Shown: positions 46,797 to 60,200 of the stretch, one piece after another
Numbering within the stretch: the stretch's first letter is position 1
Layout: every line of letters starts with the position of its first letter
DNA from: Rhizophagus clarus
Taxonomy: Eukaryota > Glomeromycota > Glomeromycetes > Glomerales > Glomeraceae
Reading direction: 5' to 3'
Assembly: GCA_015698045.1 (NCBI GenBank)
Contig: BLAL01000079.1
Span: forward strand, 930,001-994,000
DNA: 64,000 nt
Program-made: the position numbers and the translations under genes
Notes under the pieces: generated by a model
The model's input: the letters and a program-made list of their open reading frames with translations, nothing else
Told to the model about the DNA's origin: nothing
Database searches by the model: none

Positions 46797-49700
46797 AGAT
46801 AACAATTGGTTTGCAACAGGTATAGAAGAAGCACATACACGACCGTTAACTATGATAGCAGTATCATTTTCATTCAATTTCAACGTTTTACGTGTAAGTG
46901 AATTCCATTCTTTCCAGTAAGTTTGTGATTTTACTTTGTCAGCAAATTGCCATCCAAAAGATCTAGCAGGGTTGATGCTTTCAGAATCTGGAATTGGTAT
47001 CTCTTGTGATTCTGTTTGTTCAATAAATGGCATTTTAATATTATCTTCTATATTAAGATATTCTTCGATAGCTTCTTTGAGAATTTTTGGTAAATCTGGC
47101 ATATCTACAGTATTTGCTTCAGAACTGTGTAATATAAAATAAATAAAAGAAGATAGACTAATGTCTTCGCGTGCACTAGGTTGAGTTGAAGGATTATGAA
47201 TGAATGCTATGCGCACATTTGACGATTCATCCTGAATAAATACTATTGTTAATAAAATTTTCTTTTTTTTTTTTAATTGATAATTAATAAGATATTAATA
47301 TATTACCAAATACTTTAAAGCTTCTAGTCCTTGCCTAGCTCCATATTCACTGTCAAAATTAGTTATAAGTAATAATGATATAGGTACTTCATTATCATCT
47401 TGTTTCGCTATAGACAATATAAAATTTAATAAACGTGTGCTCGCTATAAACTTTATAAAAAGCAATAATATATGGAATATGCAAATTTACTTGAATAAAT
47501 ATATCTTATATTGTTTAGTTTTTCGTCGCTTTCATGTTTTTTATCTACTAAATTTATGACATTCAAGGGTTGTGAATCCGATACGAACACATGAGGGTTT
47601 CTTCTAGACGGGACTCTTGGTAAAGTCATAAAATATTCAAATATATCTGTATGATCGGATATTTCACCAACATACACCTACATTAAATATAAATATACAT
47701 ATATAATTAATTTTAATTTTGATTGTTAAAGTCGATTAATTTTTACTTACTTTCTGCTGTATGAATACGGTGTGTTCGGTGATAGTTTGAACCATATCTC
47801 TCTGATAATTCTATAAATAATAGAGATGTAAAGTGAATTGTAATTACTATAATGTCTATATCATATCGAATCAGCGCGTGTGAGATAGTAAGTTATTTGT
47901 CCTTCAAATTGATCATTCCTTATTAAAATAAATTGCTTACATCATCTATATCAAAATATTTTCCATTAACAAATAAAGCACCTTTTCCTTTTCCATCGGC
48001 ATTTATTCTAAATTTATTAATAAATTCTGTTGCGCCAGAAATCTGTTCTTCAAGTGAAGATTCAGTATCAGACTTGGTAAAATAGTCAAAAGATTTAACT
48101 GATGTTTCATCCTTGGGTGTTTGATCATTAGTAACTTTGTTGAATTGCTTTTCTGCAATTTTAACTATATTAGCTGAAGGTGAATTTTTTAATTCATTAA
48201 GGACCTATGAAAAATAAAATAAATTTTTTTTACGAATTTACGAATTTAAATCATATAAAATTTAAACATTAGTTAATTATAAATTTGTTACATGCTAACC
48301 TCTGAAAAAAATTGCATGATTGAAGGAATTGTATACTGATCAATAAGGTAATAGAATATCTTTGCCATTATTATAGCTTTAAAAGTAAAAAAAAAAAAAA
48401 TAAGTGATTTTTGCGAAATTTTAAGACAGAATTAACATTATTGATGATCACTTACATTCATTTTTTTCTTTAATCACGAGTGGAATAAGACCAAATCTAA
48501 TTGGAATATTCCTTTCAATGAACATTTTAGTGTCATTGATAATTTCGAGACCTTTCATGGATGATAAATCGATAACGAATAACACGTTAAACAAGTTTTT
48601 GCGTATATATCTCATTTGTCCCGGATAAATGGGTTGAAGGATCTAATTAGATGTAATTTGTATGTAAATAATTATTGAAGTCCAATAAAAACTAAAATAT
48701 AAAAATAAGAAATAATAGTATACATCAAACATTCTAGGTGGCCAATTCTTATATCTTTTATCTTTTTCTATATCGTTAAACCAAGTTATAATATTTTTTT
48801 TTTCCGATTTATCGCGAACATCAAAAATTCCTTTAACTAAATCTTGAGAAGATTTTAATTCCAAGATAATAGGTGAAGCAAGCAATTCAACAGCTTGCCG
48901 TGAAGTCATATTAAGGCTCATAAGTGACAATACATTTTGTCTTTCACGTCGAAGAAGTTTCAATAAACTAAAAAAAAAATTATCATTATTTAGGGTTTAG
49001 TAATAAAATTAGTTAAATGTTATCTCCTCAAAGTCGACTCTTACCTGAATGGATCAACGGAACTTGGGTCAACTGTCAGTCCGTTGAGCCAAAAAGAGTT
49101 GGAATCTAATCCGACATAATTTTGATTTATTTTGATTTCTTGTTTAAGCGATGAATTAAGATTAAGCTGCGCGATATGATAAGAATATTTTGGTAAATTC
49201 TGTGACAATTGTGCAAGTGTTGACAAAGGATTTGGTGAAGAAATAATGAACTGAGTAGCTTTTAAGCCAAGGTCTTTATACAAAAAATAATTGTGTAAGT
49301 AATATACTCTAATTACTAGATTTTTTATTTGAAAAATTTATTAAATACCTTTAATTGCACTTGTCGTAAGTGGCTTAATCTCGGATATGTCTTCATCAAA
49401 TAAATGCTCGTTTAACTTGTCGCTGTGCGAGTCATTATAAGATTCAGAGTTTTCATTTTCCTTTTCATTATGATCGTCTAATCATACAAGAATTACGTTA
49501 AAAAGGTTTGCATGTTTTTGATTATTTGCAAAAATGAAAACATTACCAGATTCGACTTTACGATCATCAATTACAATGTAATCAGTTTTCTTTAATGCTA
49601 ATTCCACTCCATATCCAGCAAGATATAAAGAATTTTGACTACCCTTAGGAGGTTTATATCGTAAAACATACTCGGCTTTTTCATTATTAACCAAATCGGT

Positions 49701-49881
49701 TATAAATTGATGAAAAGGTACAAAACTTGGTGAAGATATGTCAGCATATAATATAATCAATGGTTTTGTGGTTCCCGCATTAGAAGATAAAACATGATCA
49801 AATGACAGAAGTTTTGGATGTTGATCAGAACTATTTAAACATGATCAAATATGATATTAATAAAAATATATAACATATCAC

Positions 49882-49912
<31 letters not shown>

Positions 49913-50538
49913 TTTTACCTATTAGGAAGTTTATCAAAACTTCCGGTCTTGCTAATTCCGGTCAACTTTTTAAAATTTTCGACATTACAAGCCTGATGAC
50001 CATGCCAATCAACCCAAACTTCACATTCAGGATTGAAATTAACATCAAACTCCTGTTTGCTTGGCACTACGGTCGTATTGTAATAATGGTAATAAGCTTG
50101 AATCGCTGGAGCAGTCGTATGAAGTGAAAGAGAGAATTCGAGAATTGATATTGACGTTGGTGTTGATAAATACTGTTTTGATTCGATAACATCAAGTGCC
50201 GCATTATATACTTCATGATAAGTTAATTCGGAAGAAAATAATCCTTGGTTTATAAATTCATTTATAAGTGGATAATACGCTGTAGAATTATCTATCGAAA
50301 CAGATTCTCTTGAAATTAAAACAAAATTATTAATATAATATGTGTTAAATATAATTTATGCTTGAAATACAAAATGAATTAATACATACATTATTTCAAG
50401 TAATAAATGAGGAGCATCCCAAGAAGTTTTTAACCATGTTTGAACAGGAGGAGTTTCCGCTTTAGAAACTATGAATATTATACAGAATAAATATGACACC
50501 AGTAATAAGGTGTTATACCTTAATTTTTTTAATACCAT
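44042..50538 (-). CDS. UDP-glucose:glycoprotein glucosyltransferase (UGGT)
   Basis: I could join 23 exons in frame from 50538 to 44042 (last exon 44260-44042) for about 1,579 residues, the usual UGGT size. A signal peptide covers residues 1-27 (hydrophobic core [14 protein letters not shown], cut after SKA). The long lumenal part holds the thioredoxin-like folding-sensor domains, with blocks such as [14 protein letters not shown] and [16 protein letters not shown]. The GT24 catalytic domain starts near residue 1260 ([16 protein letters not shown]) and includes the DAD metal site at 1373-1375 ([14 protein letters not shown]) and [15 protein letters not shown]. In the ER lumen UGGT re-glucosylates misfolded N-glycoproteins for another calnexin cycle. 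The C-terminus is HEDL, a scrambled form of the HDEL retrieval signal. No lesions seen. Confidence 0.95.
46769..46792. repeat. AT dinucleotide microsatellite in a UGGT intron
   Basis: About eleven AT units lie inside the 102-nt intron 46737-46838 of the glucosyltransferase gene. Likely length-variable between strains, with no expected effect on the protein. Confidence 0.8.
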
Positions 50539-52046
50539 TTAAAAAAGAGTCTCGAGTTTAACTTTCGGATCGACATTACAAAATTGGTCACGTTTATCTG
50601 AGAATTTCATATTCACGTGACACGCAGTGTAAAAAAAACGTTCTACGTAAATACGTGTAAAATAAATTTCAGCGATTTTGCGCTAGAATTGTTTTCAATG
50701 GCAATTCAAATATTAATTATGTTTTAGTTGAATGATTTAGTTTTAGCGTGAAATGTTGATCATATCGTTCCTTCTTCTCATGTGACTGGTATTTCCTATG
50801 AGCTTTGATGTTCGAAAAAAAGATCTTTTAGGTTCGTAGTGTAAGATTAGATCTTGATATAGTTCGAGCTTAGTAATGATCCTATTTTCAACAGTATGCA
50901 CTATTTAATGACAATTCCTAATTAGACAATTCGTCCTACACGAAACACCGTGTATATACTTTTCACATTCATTAAACACACTTTTTTTCATTACAGAGTA
51001 AGATTAAGCGTGAAAACTACACTATTTCTATCAAAATTTTTCTCGACATTTTAATTCCGAAAATTTTTAAAGTTAAAGATATTTTGTTTATTTGATTATA
51101 ATGAAAGAAAAAAGGGTTGAAAGGTACAAGTACACAACATTTATATTTTGCAGCAAATATCGAATGACTGACTAGATTATCGGAGAAATCATAACTAGAA
51201 TAAGCGAGCAAGAGAAGCAGAGTATACTATAAAGTTTACGCTGATCAATCCTAAAATGAGGTTATCTTATTCTTGCTATTAAAAATATATTTTCCCGTAC
51301 CTTAGACGGAATTTCTCCGTTACGAATGTGTCTTTATTAATATTAGTGTTTTCTTTGTATGTAACAATAATAATTGTCACGATTCTACTTTATCCATTAT
51401 TGGAAAATTTTTATAATGATACCGTGTTAAATGTATTTTCTAATTATGTACTGTAATTTGCATATACGTTAAATTGGAAGAACAATGAAAAATAGAAACA
51501 CAAGAAAAATTTCTGCATTAATTATCACATTAACACATTCTAATAATTAACTATAATTATTATATATATTGTGCCTTATCGTGACAAATAAACATGATGA
51601 ATCAAAAAGTGATACAAGATTCAGTTTATTTATTTATTTTATTCATTTCCAGAAATTTTAACATGTCACGAAAAATTAGGCGTTTAATTGATTACGATGT
51701 CTAGGAGAAAGATCATCATTTAGCATAAAAATGAGTAAGTTCGGATTTATATGACCGTGGTTTCTTTTATGTAATGTTATTTTTATTTATTGTTTTACGT
51801 GTTATTAGAGTTGCATTGTGTAATAGTAGTCGGCATTCATTAGATTCTCATAAAATTAGGCCACGTCGTGGTTTTTTTTGGTTATCTGATAATAATCATC
51901 GCTTTTCATAGTGAAAAATAATTTTATCCTTTTTAAATATTACTCAATTTTTTATTTTTTCTTTTTTTTTTTCCTATATCTGTAAATACATATAATTTCA
52001 TTCTTAAAATACAATCCATTTCCTTTATACATAATAATTAGTAACA
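50539..52046. other. Divergent intergenic region
   Basis: Shared upstream DNA of the glucosyltransferase (minus) and pseudokinase (plus) genes. A TTCACGTGACACG word lies at about 50612, some 75 bp from the UGGT start. A 64-codon frame at 51017-51211 has no support, and nothing else is recognised. Confidence 0.45.
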
Positions 52047-54377
52047 ATGGCTTTATTTTTCTCTATAATGGGGGGTATGCGAAAAGACTTTTCCATGTCG
52101 AAAAAATTTTTAGATAATGTTATATCCGATTTTGAAACATCAAGATATAATCGTGATTTATACCCAGAAGGATTAAAAGTTGTTGAACGTTGTAAAGATG
52201 TTTTGAACGAAATTGATAAAAATAAAATTACGATTTCCAATACTTCATCTCCGACTCCTCATGATTGTTTAATGAATTATGTTGAGAATAGCAAGGAATT
52301 ACAAAGACTTGGAGATTGTTTGATGAAACTTTCATCTTTCACCAATTATGCGTTCACCAATAATGTTAACGTCTATGAGGTATAAAATTCTTTTATTTTA
52401 TTTGGGATTGGTAATGATCGACGGAAACAAGTAGACGGTGCATAATTTTATATTATTATATAATTATTATATTTTTAAAATATATTATTATATAGGAAAG
52501 AGAGAAATTTGAAAAATTAATCGAAGAATTAGATATTAAAACGACTGAACTTCAAAATATTATCATAGATTGGAAGTTAAGGCGTTCAAAATGGAGCAGC
52601 TCGATAAAGAAAAAGATCAGAGCACTTGGAAAAATTTCCTCAAATCTTAAAAGACAAAAATCATTAGATGCATTAGTTAAAGATTCATTAAACTTAAAGA
52701 TTCCAATTGAGCGCATTAAAGTTTCATATAATTTTAATGGTCTTCAAGCTTTTGATACTTCTGGTATTGCTGAAGTTAACCCTATATTTAGAGGTAGTAG
52801 AAATCACGTCAAGCTTTGTTGGTATGAAGGTACAAAAAGAGTTGCTGAGAAAAAAATGGGAAATTTTAGTGTTGACGATGAAAAGTATAAAGAGATGATG
52901 AGAGAGATCAAATTTATGAAAGATTTAAGTTCTTGTGATAATATATTGACAATGTAAGTATTTTAATCGTTACATTTCTATTTTTTCTTTATTAATTTCT
53001 GTTTTTTTTTTTTCATTTAGATTTGGATATTATCAACGTTCGTCTGGTTTTTCCATAATTTCAAGATGGGAAGATTACAATCTACAAACCTACCTTGCTG
53101 AAAATAAAGACCTTGACTGGATCGAAAAATTATCAATTGCTCGAGGAGTTGCTAATGCGCTGAATTATTGTCATAAAAAAGATATATTACATTACGATAT
53201 TGTATATCATTTTGTCATCATCACGTGTTCGTGAATTTTATTCCGATTTCTAAAAAAATTTTTTTCACTATTATTAATTTTTATTTTGAAGAGAGAACAT
53301 ATTGTTGAGTCAGCATTTTGAACCCAAACTTTATAATTTTCAAATCGATAAAAACTTTACTGCGCCACTTGATGTAAGGTAATCTGTCGTGATAAAATTA
53401 AAAAAAAAATCTAAGTCAATCATTCTATTATTATTGCAGATATAATTCACCAGAAAGGGTTAGAGGTGAAAAATACACTAAACGTAGTGAAATATATAGG
53501 TAATTAATTATTCATATGTTACAATGTTTAATTATAATTTCTAATAAACATAAAATAAATTTTTTATAGTTTCGCGATGGTTTTGTGGGAAATTCAACAC
53601 CACAAATTACCCTATAAAAAACTTACATCTAAGGAAATTTCCGAAAAAATTCTTAAAGGTGAATATCCTACACAAAAACCTGTACACGGAACTCCTGTAG
53701 AATTCCAAAATATTATCGAAAGTGCATGGGTTCATGATCCAGAAGAACGTCCCAACATGGAGAAATTATATAATAAACTTGACAAATTAAATTCTAAAAA
53801 TTTATTAAATAAAAATGTTGAATTAATTAGTTATAACAAAGAAGAAGAATCCATTGATTACGAAGATTTAGATTCGCCAAAAATTATTGGAAAAATACCA
53901 GACATTGCAAGGGGAATTAAATACCATCAAAATAAACAATATAAGAAAGCATGGAAAATATTTGAGGAATATGAAAGTAAATCGAATGACATTAATGGAA
54001 AATATTGGGTAGGATATTATTATCTTAAAGGGTGGCATGAAGGTACTAAAGGTACACCAAATTCAAGAGCCAGTGTGTCTTTTTTGAAGTCAGCAGCTGA
54101 ATCTGGACATACAAATGCACAATATTATTATGCTTTAGCGATAATAAATTATGGTGTGGCAGCAAGAGAACATCGTGATAAAGATAGAACTAAAATTGCG
54201 CTTGAGTATTTAAAAAGCTCAGCAAAACAAGACCATCCTGATGCTTTAAAAATGCTTGGAGGAATAATTAATAAAGGGAAATATCCGAGATATGGACTAA
54301 GCAAGGATGTTATGATAGGCAAAGCTATGATTGAGAAATCACGTAATTTAAGAATTAGAAGTTGTTATAGTATTTGA
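52047..54377 (+). CDS. Sel1-repeat protein with kinase-like (pseudokinase) domain
   Basis: Six exons: 52047-52379, 52496-52953, 53021-53201 or 53224, 53292-53378, 53440-53499, 53570-54377. An N-terminal helical region (about residues 1-170) precedes a protein-kinase fold. VAEKK has the beta-3 Lys, HYDI stands where HRDL is expected, and YNFQI stands where the DFG motif belongs, so the metal-binding Asp is gone. RYNSPERVRGEKYTKRSEIYSF and WVHDPEERPNMEKL are the usual late kinase blocks. The C-terminus (about 520-640) holds two or three Sel1/TPR-like repeats (SFLKSAAESGHTNAQYYYAL). The exon 3/4 join at the catalytic loop works only with the weaker donor at 53225, which inserts about six residues. 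Likely a signalling scaffold, not an active kinase. Confidence 0.78.
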
Positions 54378-54651
54378 TGAAAAAATATATATTAATTATT
54401 TAATTTAGTTAATTTATTTTGTCTGTATTACGTATATATTATTTATATTATTGATTCCTGGCAATCTGCCAATCAAAATAAAAAATATTTATTTTGTGAA
54501 CGTCACATTTATTCACACGTGTTTAACAAGTATAAAAGGCACATCATTTTCGAGTTAGTTATAGTATACAATTTTTTTTTTTTTTTTTCATTTCTTTTAA
54601 GTTTCGAGTTAATCCGCAATAATAGTCAGTTTTTATTTTATTTAAACAAAA

Positions 54652-55760
54652 ATGGTATCGAACGGATTTAAAGTACCTTCACTGACGGGAATGGCATTTC
54701 ACGCACTACTTCGTATTTCAAACTCTGAAGAAGATTGGCACGCTTGGTCAAAACAAGATCTTATTGATATGATTTGTCCAAGGAACAAGAGTGATTTGGT
54801 AATATACATTAAAGCAAATTGCAAACTTATATTTCATCATCTCAATTGACCATTTTTTAAAATTAGTCAAAGAAGCGACGCAACGCACAAGAACTAATTG
54901 ACCGGTTGGTCAAAAAAGGTATAATAAATTTATTATCAACGCGTACAGATAGCAAGAATCAAGAAATTACAATATATTGGATTAGAAAAAATTTGGAAAA
55001 ATTATCTATACAAGAATCACGACAGAATTCAGAACTGATACCAAAATCTGAACTTAGTGCAAAACGACGTTCAATGGCATCTATAATAAGCAAGGCGCAA
55101 TCAAAGTTGAATTCACCTTTGACTTCACCAAGTACGGCGAGAAGTTCTTCGACGCAAACTTCATTGAAAAGAAAATCTTCTCTGCCGTTATCTGCACCAG
55201 TCAAAAGGCCAAAATTCAAATCACCTTTGTCTCGTGAATCTCATGATCCAGAAATTAAGGCATTATTGGACCAGAAGCGAGAATTAGAAAAAGAAATTAC
55301 TAAAGTTGAAGAAAATATTAGGAAGATTAAACTGGTGTTGAAATATCAAGAGATGGTAAGTTAATAATATACAATCTTTAAAATTTACATAATTTTTATA
55401 CTAAATTACTTCATGGCACGTAAATTAAAGAATGAAGGCAGTAATAATGAACGACTAATTAAGAAATGGCGTCGAGTAAGTCAAGAGACCGCAGAATATT
55501 TATTTTCGAAAATTCCAAAAGAAAAATCCTTTTTAGATGAGGCGGGCTTCTCGAATGCTTGGGGTAATTGGGGGTGGGATGAAGGAGATCAACAAAAGCA
55601 TATTTTAAGCTATTCGGATGATGAGGAAGAGAATTATAATGAATCTTCTAATCAGAAAAATGAACTCGAACAACATACCATGAAATCAATGCTTTTACGG
55701 ATGGGAATTGACTTAAAATTGATCAGATGGAATGAAGATGATGAATGTTTCGAAGAATAA
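54652..55760 (+). CDS. Sfr1/Mei5-like recombination mediator
   Basis: Three exons (54652-54798, 54867-55355, 55431-55760) give 321 residues. The N-terminal third resembles a small winged-helix-type fold (FHALLRISNSEEDWHAWSKQ and RNAQELIDRLVKKGIINL). A Ser/Lys/Pro-rich basic linker follows. The C-terminal half is a coiled coil (ALLDQKRELEKEITKVEENI) that runs into KIKLVLKYQEM, ERLIKKWRRVSQETAEYLF and a final LRMGIDLKLIRWNEDDECFE. That C-terminal pattern is characteristic of Sfr1/Mei5, the partner of Swi5 that stimulates Rad51/Dmc1 strand exchange in the nucleus. The N-terminal domain is not typical of yeast Sfr1, so assignment rests on the C-terminal half. Confidence 0.7.
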
Positions 55761-55983
55761 AAAGAAAGATCGTTAGTATATTCATTATGAAGCAAAGCTA
55801 ATATAATATGAAATTATCCATTAATATAGACTTATTATATATTTTAATATTTTATTCATATTAATTTATGTTATAATATATATGCGTGTGTTATGTTTTT
55901 TTTTATACAAATTAATAGTCTCTAATAAGTTAAAATGTTTTTCTTTTGAAAAAGTATTAAATTAATTAACAGCATTTCCAATG

Positions 55984-57249
55984 TTATTTCAATTTCCCAC
56001 GTTCATCAACTTCAACTACTAATTCATCACCATATATTTCTGAAGAAACAATTTCACTTAAATCAAGTCTATCAAGACTACCACTTTCTTCCATTTCTAA
56101 TAATCTTTTAACAGCAGCAGCATTGACTGATGCATTCATTTTCCTATAAATATACCAAGCTGCAAAGATTAATAATATACAACCAACAGCTAATGTAATA
56201 TAATTAATTGTACGAGAAGTTGAGTCCATTTCTTCAGTTAAATTACCAAATCTCGAACCGATGAATATATATATTAATAATTTTGGTAAGCTTAAAGCTG
56301 TAGCTAAAAAGAATTTCCAAAAACTAACAGTTTGAATTGTACCAAAAAATGCATTTGACCAGGGAAATGGGAATGGACTCAATCTTATTAAAAATATTAT
56401 CTAGTTAAAAGTTTTTATGGTAAGTGAATGTATTTGAATTTGATTAAATTTAAATTATTTTAATGTTTATTTTATTTACCTTGAATCCACCTTCTTCTAT
56501 AGCTAATGTTAATTTTTGAAAATTACCTTTCTTTTTTGTGAGCTTTCTAGCATAGCCAAGACATACTGATCGACAAACACTATTATTTAAACGAATTGAG
56601 TTAATTTTAATAAACTCAAAATAGAACAAATTCCAGTTTTTTCTTGGCAAGATAACTTACAAAAAACTAAAAGATGCACCAATCAAAGCAAAAATATATG
56701 CTGGAGCGAATCCTAATGGGAATCCGTATATGAACCCGCATATAAATATCATTGATCCATACCTATAAAAGTAAAGTTTTGGATCAAATAAAACAACTAA
56801 ACTTAATAATCTTAATAAGAATATTTAACCAACCCTGGAACTGGTGGAATACTTGAAGCGATTATTATTCCTCCGATAATTAAATATCCGAATTTTAAAC
56901 CACGTATTTCTTCTGCTAACGGAGCTAAAGCTATTAAAAAAAAAAAAATACATATATATATTTATATTAAATTGTTTTAAAATTTTTTAATTAAACGTTT
57001 ATTTATATGTTGAATTTTAAATTTTATTTTGATTTTTTCTTTTTCAAGATGCTTACTATAAAAATTGTTATTATGTATATCTTGACCATCGTATATTATA
57101 TTATTATTATTAACCAAATTACCTCTCATTATTGGTTTCTCAAAAATAAAGAATAATATAGTCAAAACAATGACTATTACTGATGTTAATAATAAGGTTA
57201 ATTTCTTTCTTCGCGGCATTTCTCGAAAAAATTCGATAATATTTGGCAT
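55984..57249 (-). CDS. TVP38/TMEM64 (DedA, SNARE-associated Golgi) membrane protein
   Basis: Five exons (57249-57123, 56930-56834, 56762-56661, 56579-56480, 56400-55984) give 280 residues. An N-terminal signal-anchor-like helix (LLLTSVIVIVLTILFFIF) is followed by the DedA core: IASSIPPVPGYGSMIFICGF, then FIYGFPLGFAPAYIFALIGA, RSVCLGYARK, LTLAIEEGGFK and FLIRLSPFPFPWSNAFFG. This last block is the conserved R-x-x-P-x-P(F/Y) loop. Further helices and an acidic cytosolic tail complete it. The family acts in Golgi/ER membranes, and recent work links DedA-fold proteins to lipid scrambling (general family knowledge). Intact. Confidence 0.9.
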
Positions 57250-60200
57250 TGTTGATTATTTTATTTATTTGTATGTATATATATTTTTCATTTAAAAAAA
57301 CTAAATGCAAATAATAAAATAATGTACGTTTTGGTTGGTTGAAAAGGTTAATTAATTTAAATTAATTTAATTTAAAAAAAGCTTAACTGTTAATAAACAA
57401 ATATATCAAAAAAAAAAAAAAAAAAGGTTCGATAAGGTTGTGAAGGAGAGAATCTTCAATACAATTTCTCTTTTTTTTTCTGTTATTTATAACTTTTTTT
57501 TAATTAATACAAAGAAAAATTTTCACGCGGATAATATTATCCTCCCATTTTAAAATAATGGGCTTAGACTATATTAGCTTGAAACTGATACATCGTACAA
57601 GTGATCAAAGATTTACAGAGCCACGCCGCAAAGCCAATTTTGTAACACGCGAATCAAGTATTGTAGAATAAAAAAACTACTAATTTAAGATCTATTGGTT
57701 GAATAAGTAACACAAAAAATAATATATTTTTTTAGCTAGAATTGTCTCGACTGACTAATCATTTATATTTAATGCGTATATATAGATCAAGAAAATGCTT
57801 TAGTTATTTCTAAACGTTTTTATATTAATCAGGACTTGGTATATCGATAGTTGGTATATTAAAAAAAGCTTGATGATATAATGGTAAAATTATACGTGTC
57901 AAATATGTGTCGAAGATGAAACAACGTCATCAAAAGGAGTAATTTGTAAAACAATAGATTAGTTTTTAACGAGAGATTCAGAAATAGTTTCACATTGTTT
58001 AATATTATAGTATGATACTCACATGATTAAAGCATTATTTCGACAAAGTTTGCAACATAAGGTTCTCAAAGTTTTATCAACAATATAAGTAGTTCGGAGG
58101 TTCTAGGATTACGTTCCTATGCAAGATTAATTAAAAAACTCGTAATGATATAATGAATAACTGATTTTATGTGGGATAAAACACAAATTCCGCTGTCCAT
58201 TTGGCATGTCCTTGCATGTATAAAACTAAATCCTTCTTGGAGGAAGTTTTGCTTATTTCTTATTTGTTAGTTACTTCATCATTAAATAAAGCAGCTGTTA
58301 TTCGTAGTTTCGTACCACTTTTGTTATTTGTATGCCTTCCTAGGATGAAAATATTCGTTGCAATAAAGCATCATCAAATCACATGATTTATTGTTAAGTG
58401 AGCACACGTTATGAAAATATAAATATTTGTTACATCGAAAATTATGAATAAAAAATATAACCTGACTGTAATCCAATAATAATTGAACTTTTTTTATTTT
58501 TCATTTATAAAAAAAACGCAATTTTGAACTAATTTTAAAACTTCAAAGACAAAACCACTTTCTACATTACAACTAATTTTAATATTCTTCCGGTGACTGT
58601 ATAGCTTGACTTAATCATCAACTTATTTATAATTATCCAAATATAAAGATCAGTTATTGGTAGATATATCACCATCCAATAATGTTCAGTCATTAGGAAT
58701 AATGCGGCGACCAATAGAAATTAATGCCATTAATACTGACTGCGATATTGTTGAAATCCCGCATATTCCAACTATAATAAACTAATATCGTCCAATAGAG
58801 GAAGTCCCTAAAATTTCGGGGGACCTTATGTTAAGTGACCGTCATACCAATAGTTTAAATAGTTTAAAGTAATTATGAAGATACAGTGAAATTAATTTTG
58901 GGGTACTGATTAAAGACATTTAAAGCACGACTTTCCAAAATTCCAAAACATAATATATGAACCTTTTGTTGTCATCCTCAAAAATATTAGTATCAATGAC
59001 ATCTACAAACAGACTTTAACTTTGCAAAAAAGTCCTTGAATCAGCCAAAGAACAATTAGTTGCACTACAAGAAAGAGAAGACACAGGCGTGTTGGTTATA
59101 GAGATTGATAATGAAGATGATGGTAATAAAGAAGATGAGGATGAACTTGAAGGTGGAATCATTGTTCCAAGAAACATTTCACTTGAAACTTACCTAAATT
59201 ATTATAAAGGAGAGGCGAGACTTACAGTTGATACGCGTTTGCTTGATGGAAATTATTATAGTTACCCAGCCTGATGATCTTCCTCAACCAGTTACTGGCC
59301 AGGATTATGACCGAGTGATGACCGTATCCAGAAGTTGGCTTATCTGAAGGAGTTAATAGTTTATATACTTTGACAAAAAGATATTTTTCAGAAAGAACCA
59401 CTATCCAAATTTGTTTTGCCATAAAATTATACAGTCGACGCAGGAATGGTACCTGTGCAATGGTTGCATTCTTGTATCAGTATTCGAATATTGGTGGAGG
59501 ACCTAGACAGTCCCTTTGCGTTAGAACATATTGAGATTTTTTTCCTGATTAAGCTATTAAAGAATGGCACCTCTGTGTAATGGCCCAAACATCCTGGCTT
59601 ATTAAATAAATATTCCGTCAAATGAAATATTTCGTGGTTCTTCTGCTGGTATTCCATCTAATTTGGTCGTAGGATTTAATTTGATTATAGAGAGTAGCAC
59701 TTTGTTATTAATTTTATAAACAAAATACTTGGAAACAGTAAAGATGTAGCAAATAAAAAATAGAATTTCATATAATTTTAATAATACAATAATGCAATTA
59801 ACAATTTTAATAATATAATACAATTAGTGATTTTAATAATATAATTTATAAATCAATAAAAATATAAATAGATCAAATTCGTTGTCTTTTTGTTGCAAAA
59901 TGATGAAATTTGTTATGCAGTCTATAAGTCCATATCACTTTTTCCTTCTTAAATATGAAAAAAAAAAAGGTTAACATTATCTTAGTGACTTGCTTGTTAT
60001 TCATAATAAAGAATACTTTTTTCTTCCAGTTACGAAGATACAATATCCTAAAAAAAAAAAGAATAGGAGTTGTGAGACATGCGAATCATATAATATTTGG
60101 CATTATTTTAGTATTTCTAAGATTATATGGGACCAAAACAGAGTACGTAATCATATGTTTTTATCTGACAGTTATTGACACTTGTCAACTTATTTTGATC

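Noticed and set aside
51017..51211. 64-codon minus frame upstream of UGGT
   Set aside because: No recognisable motif and no continuity with neighbouring exons.
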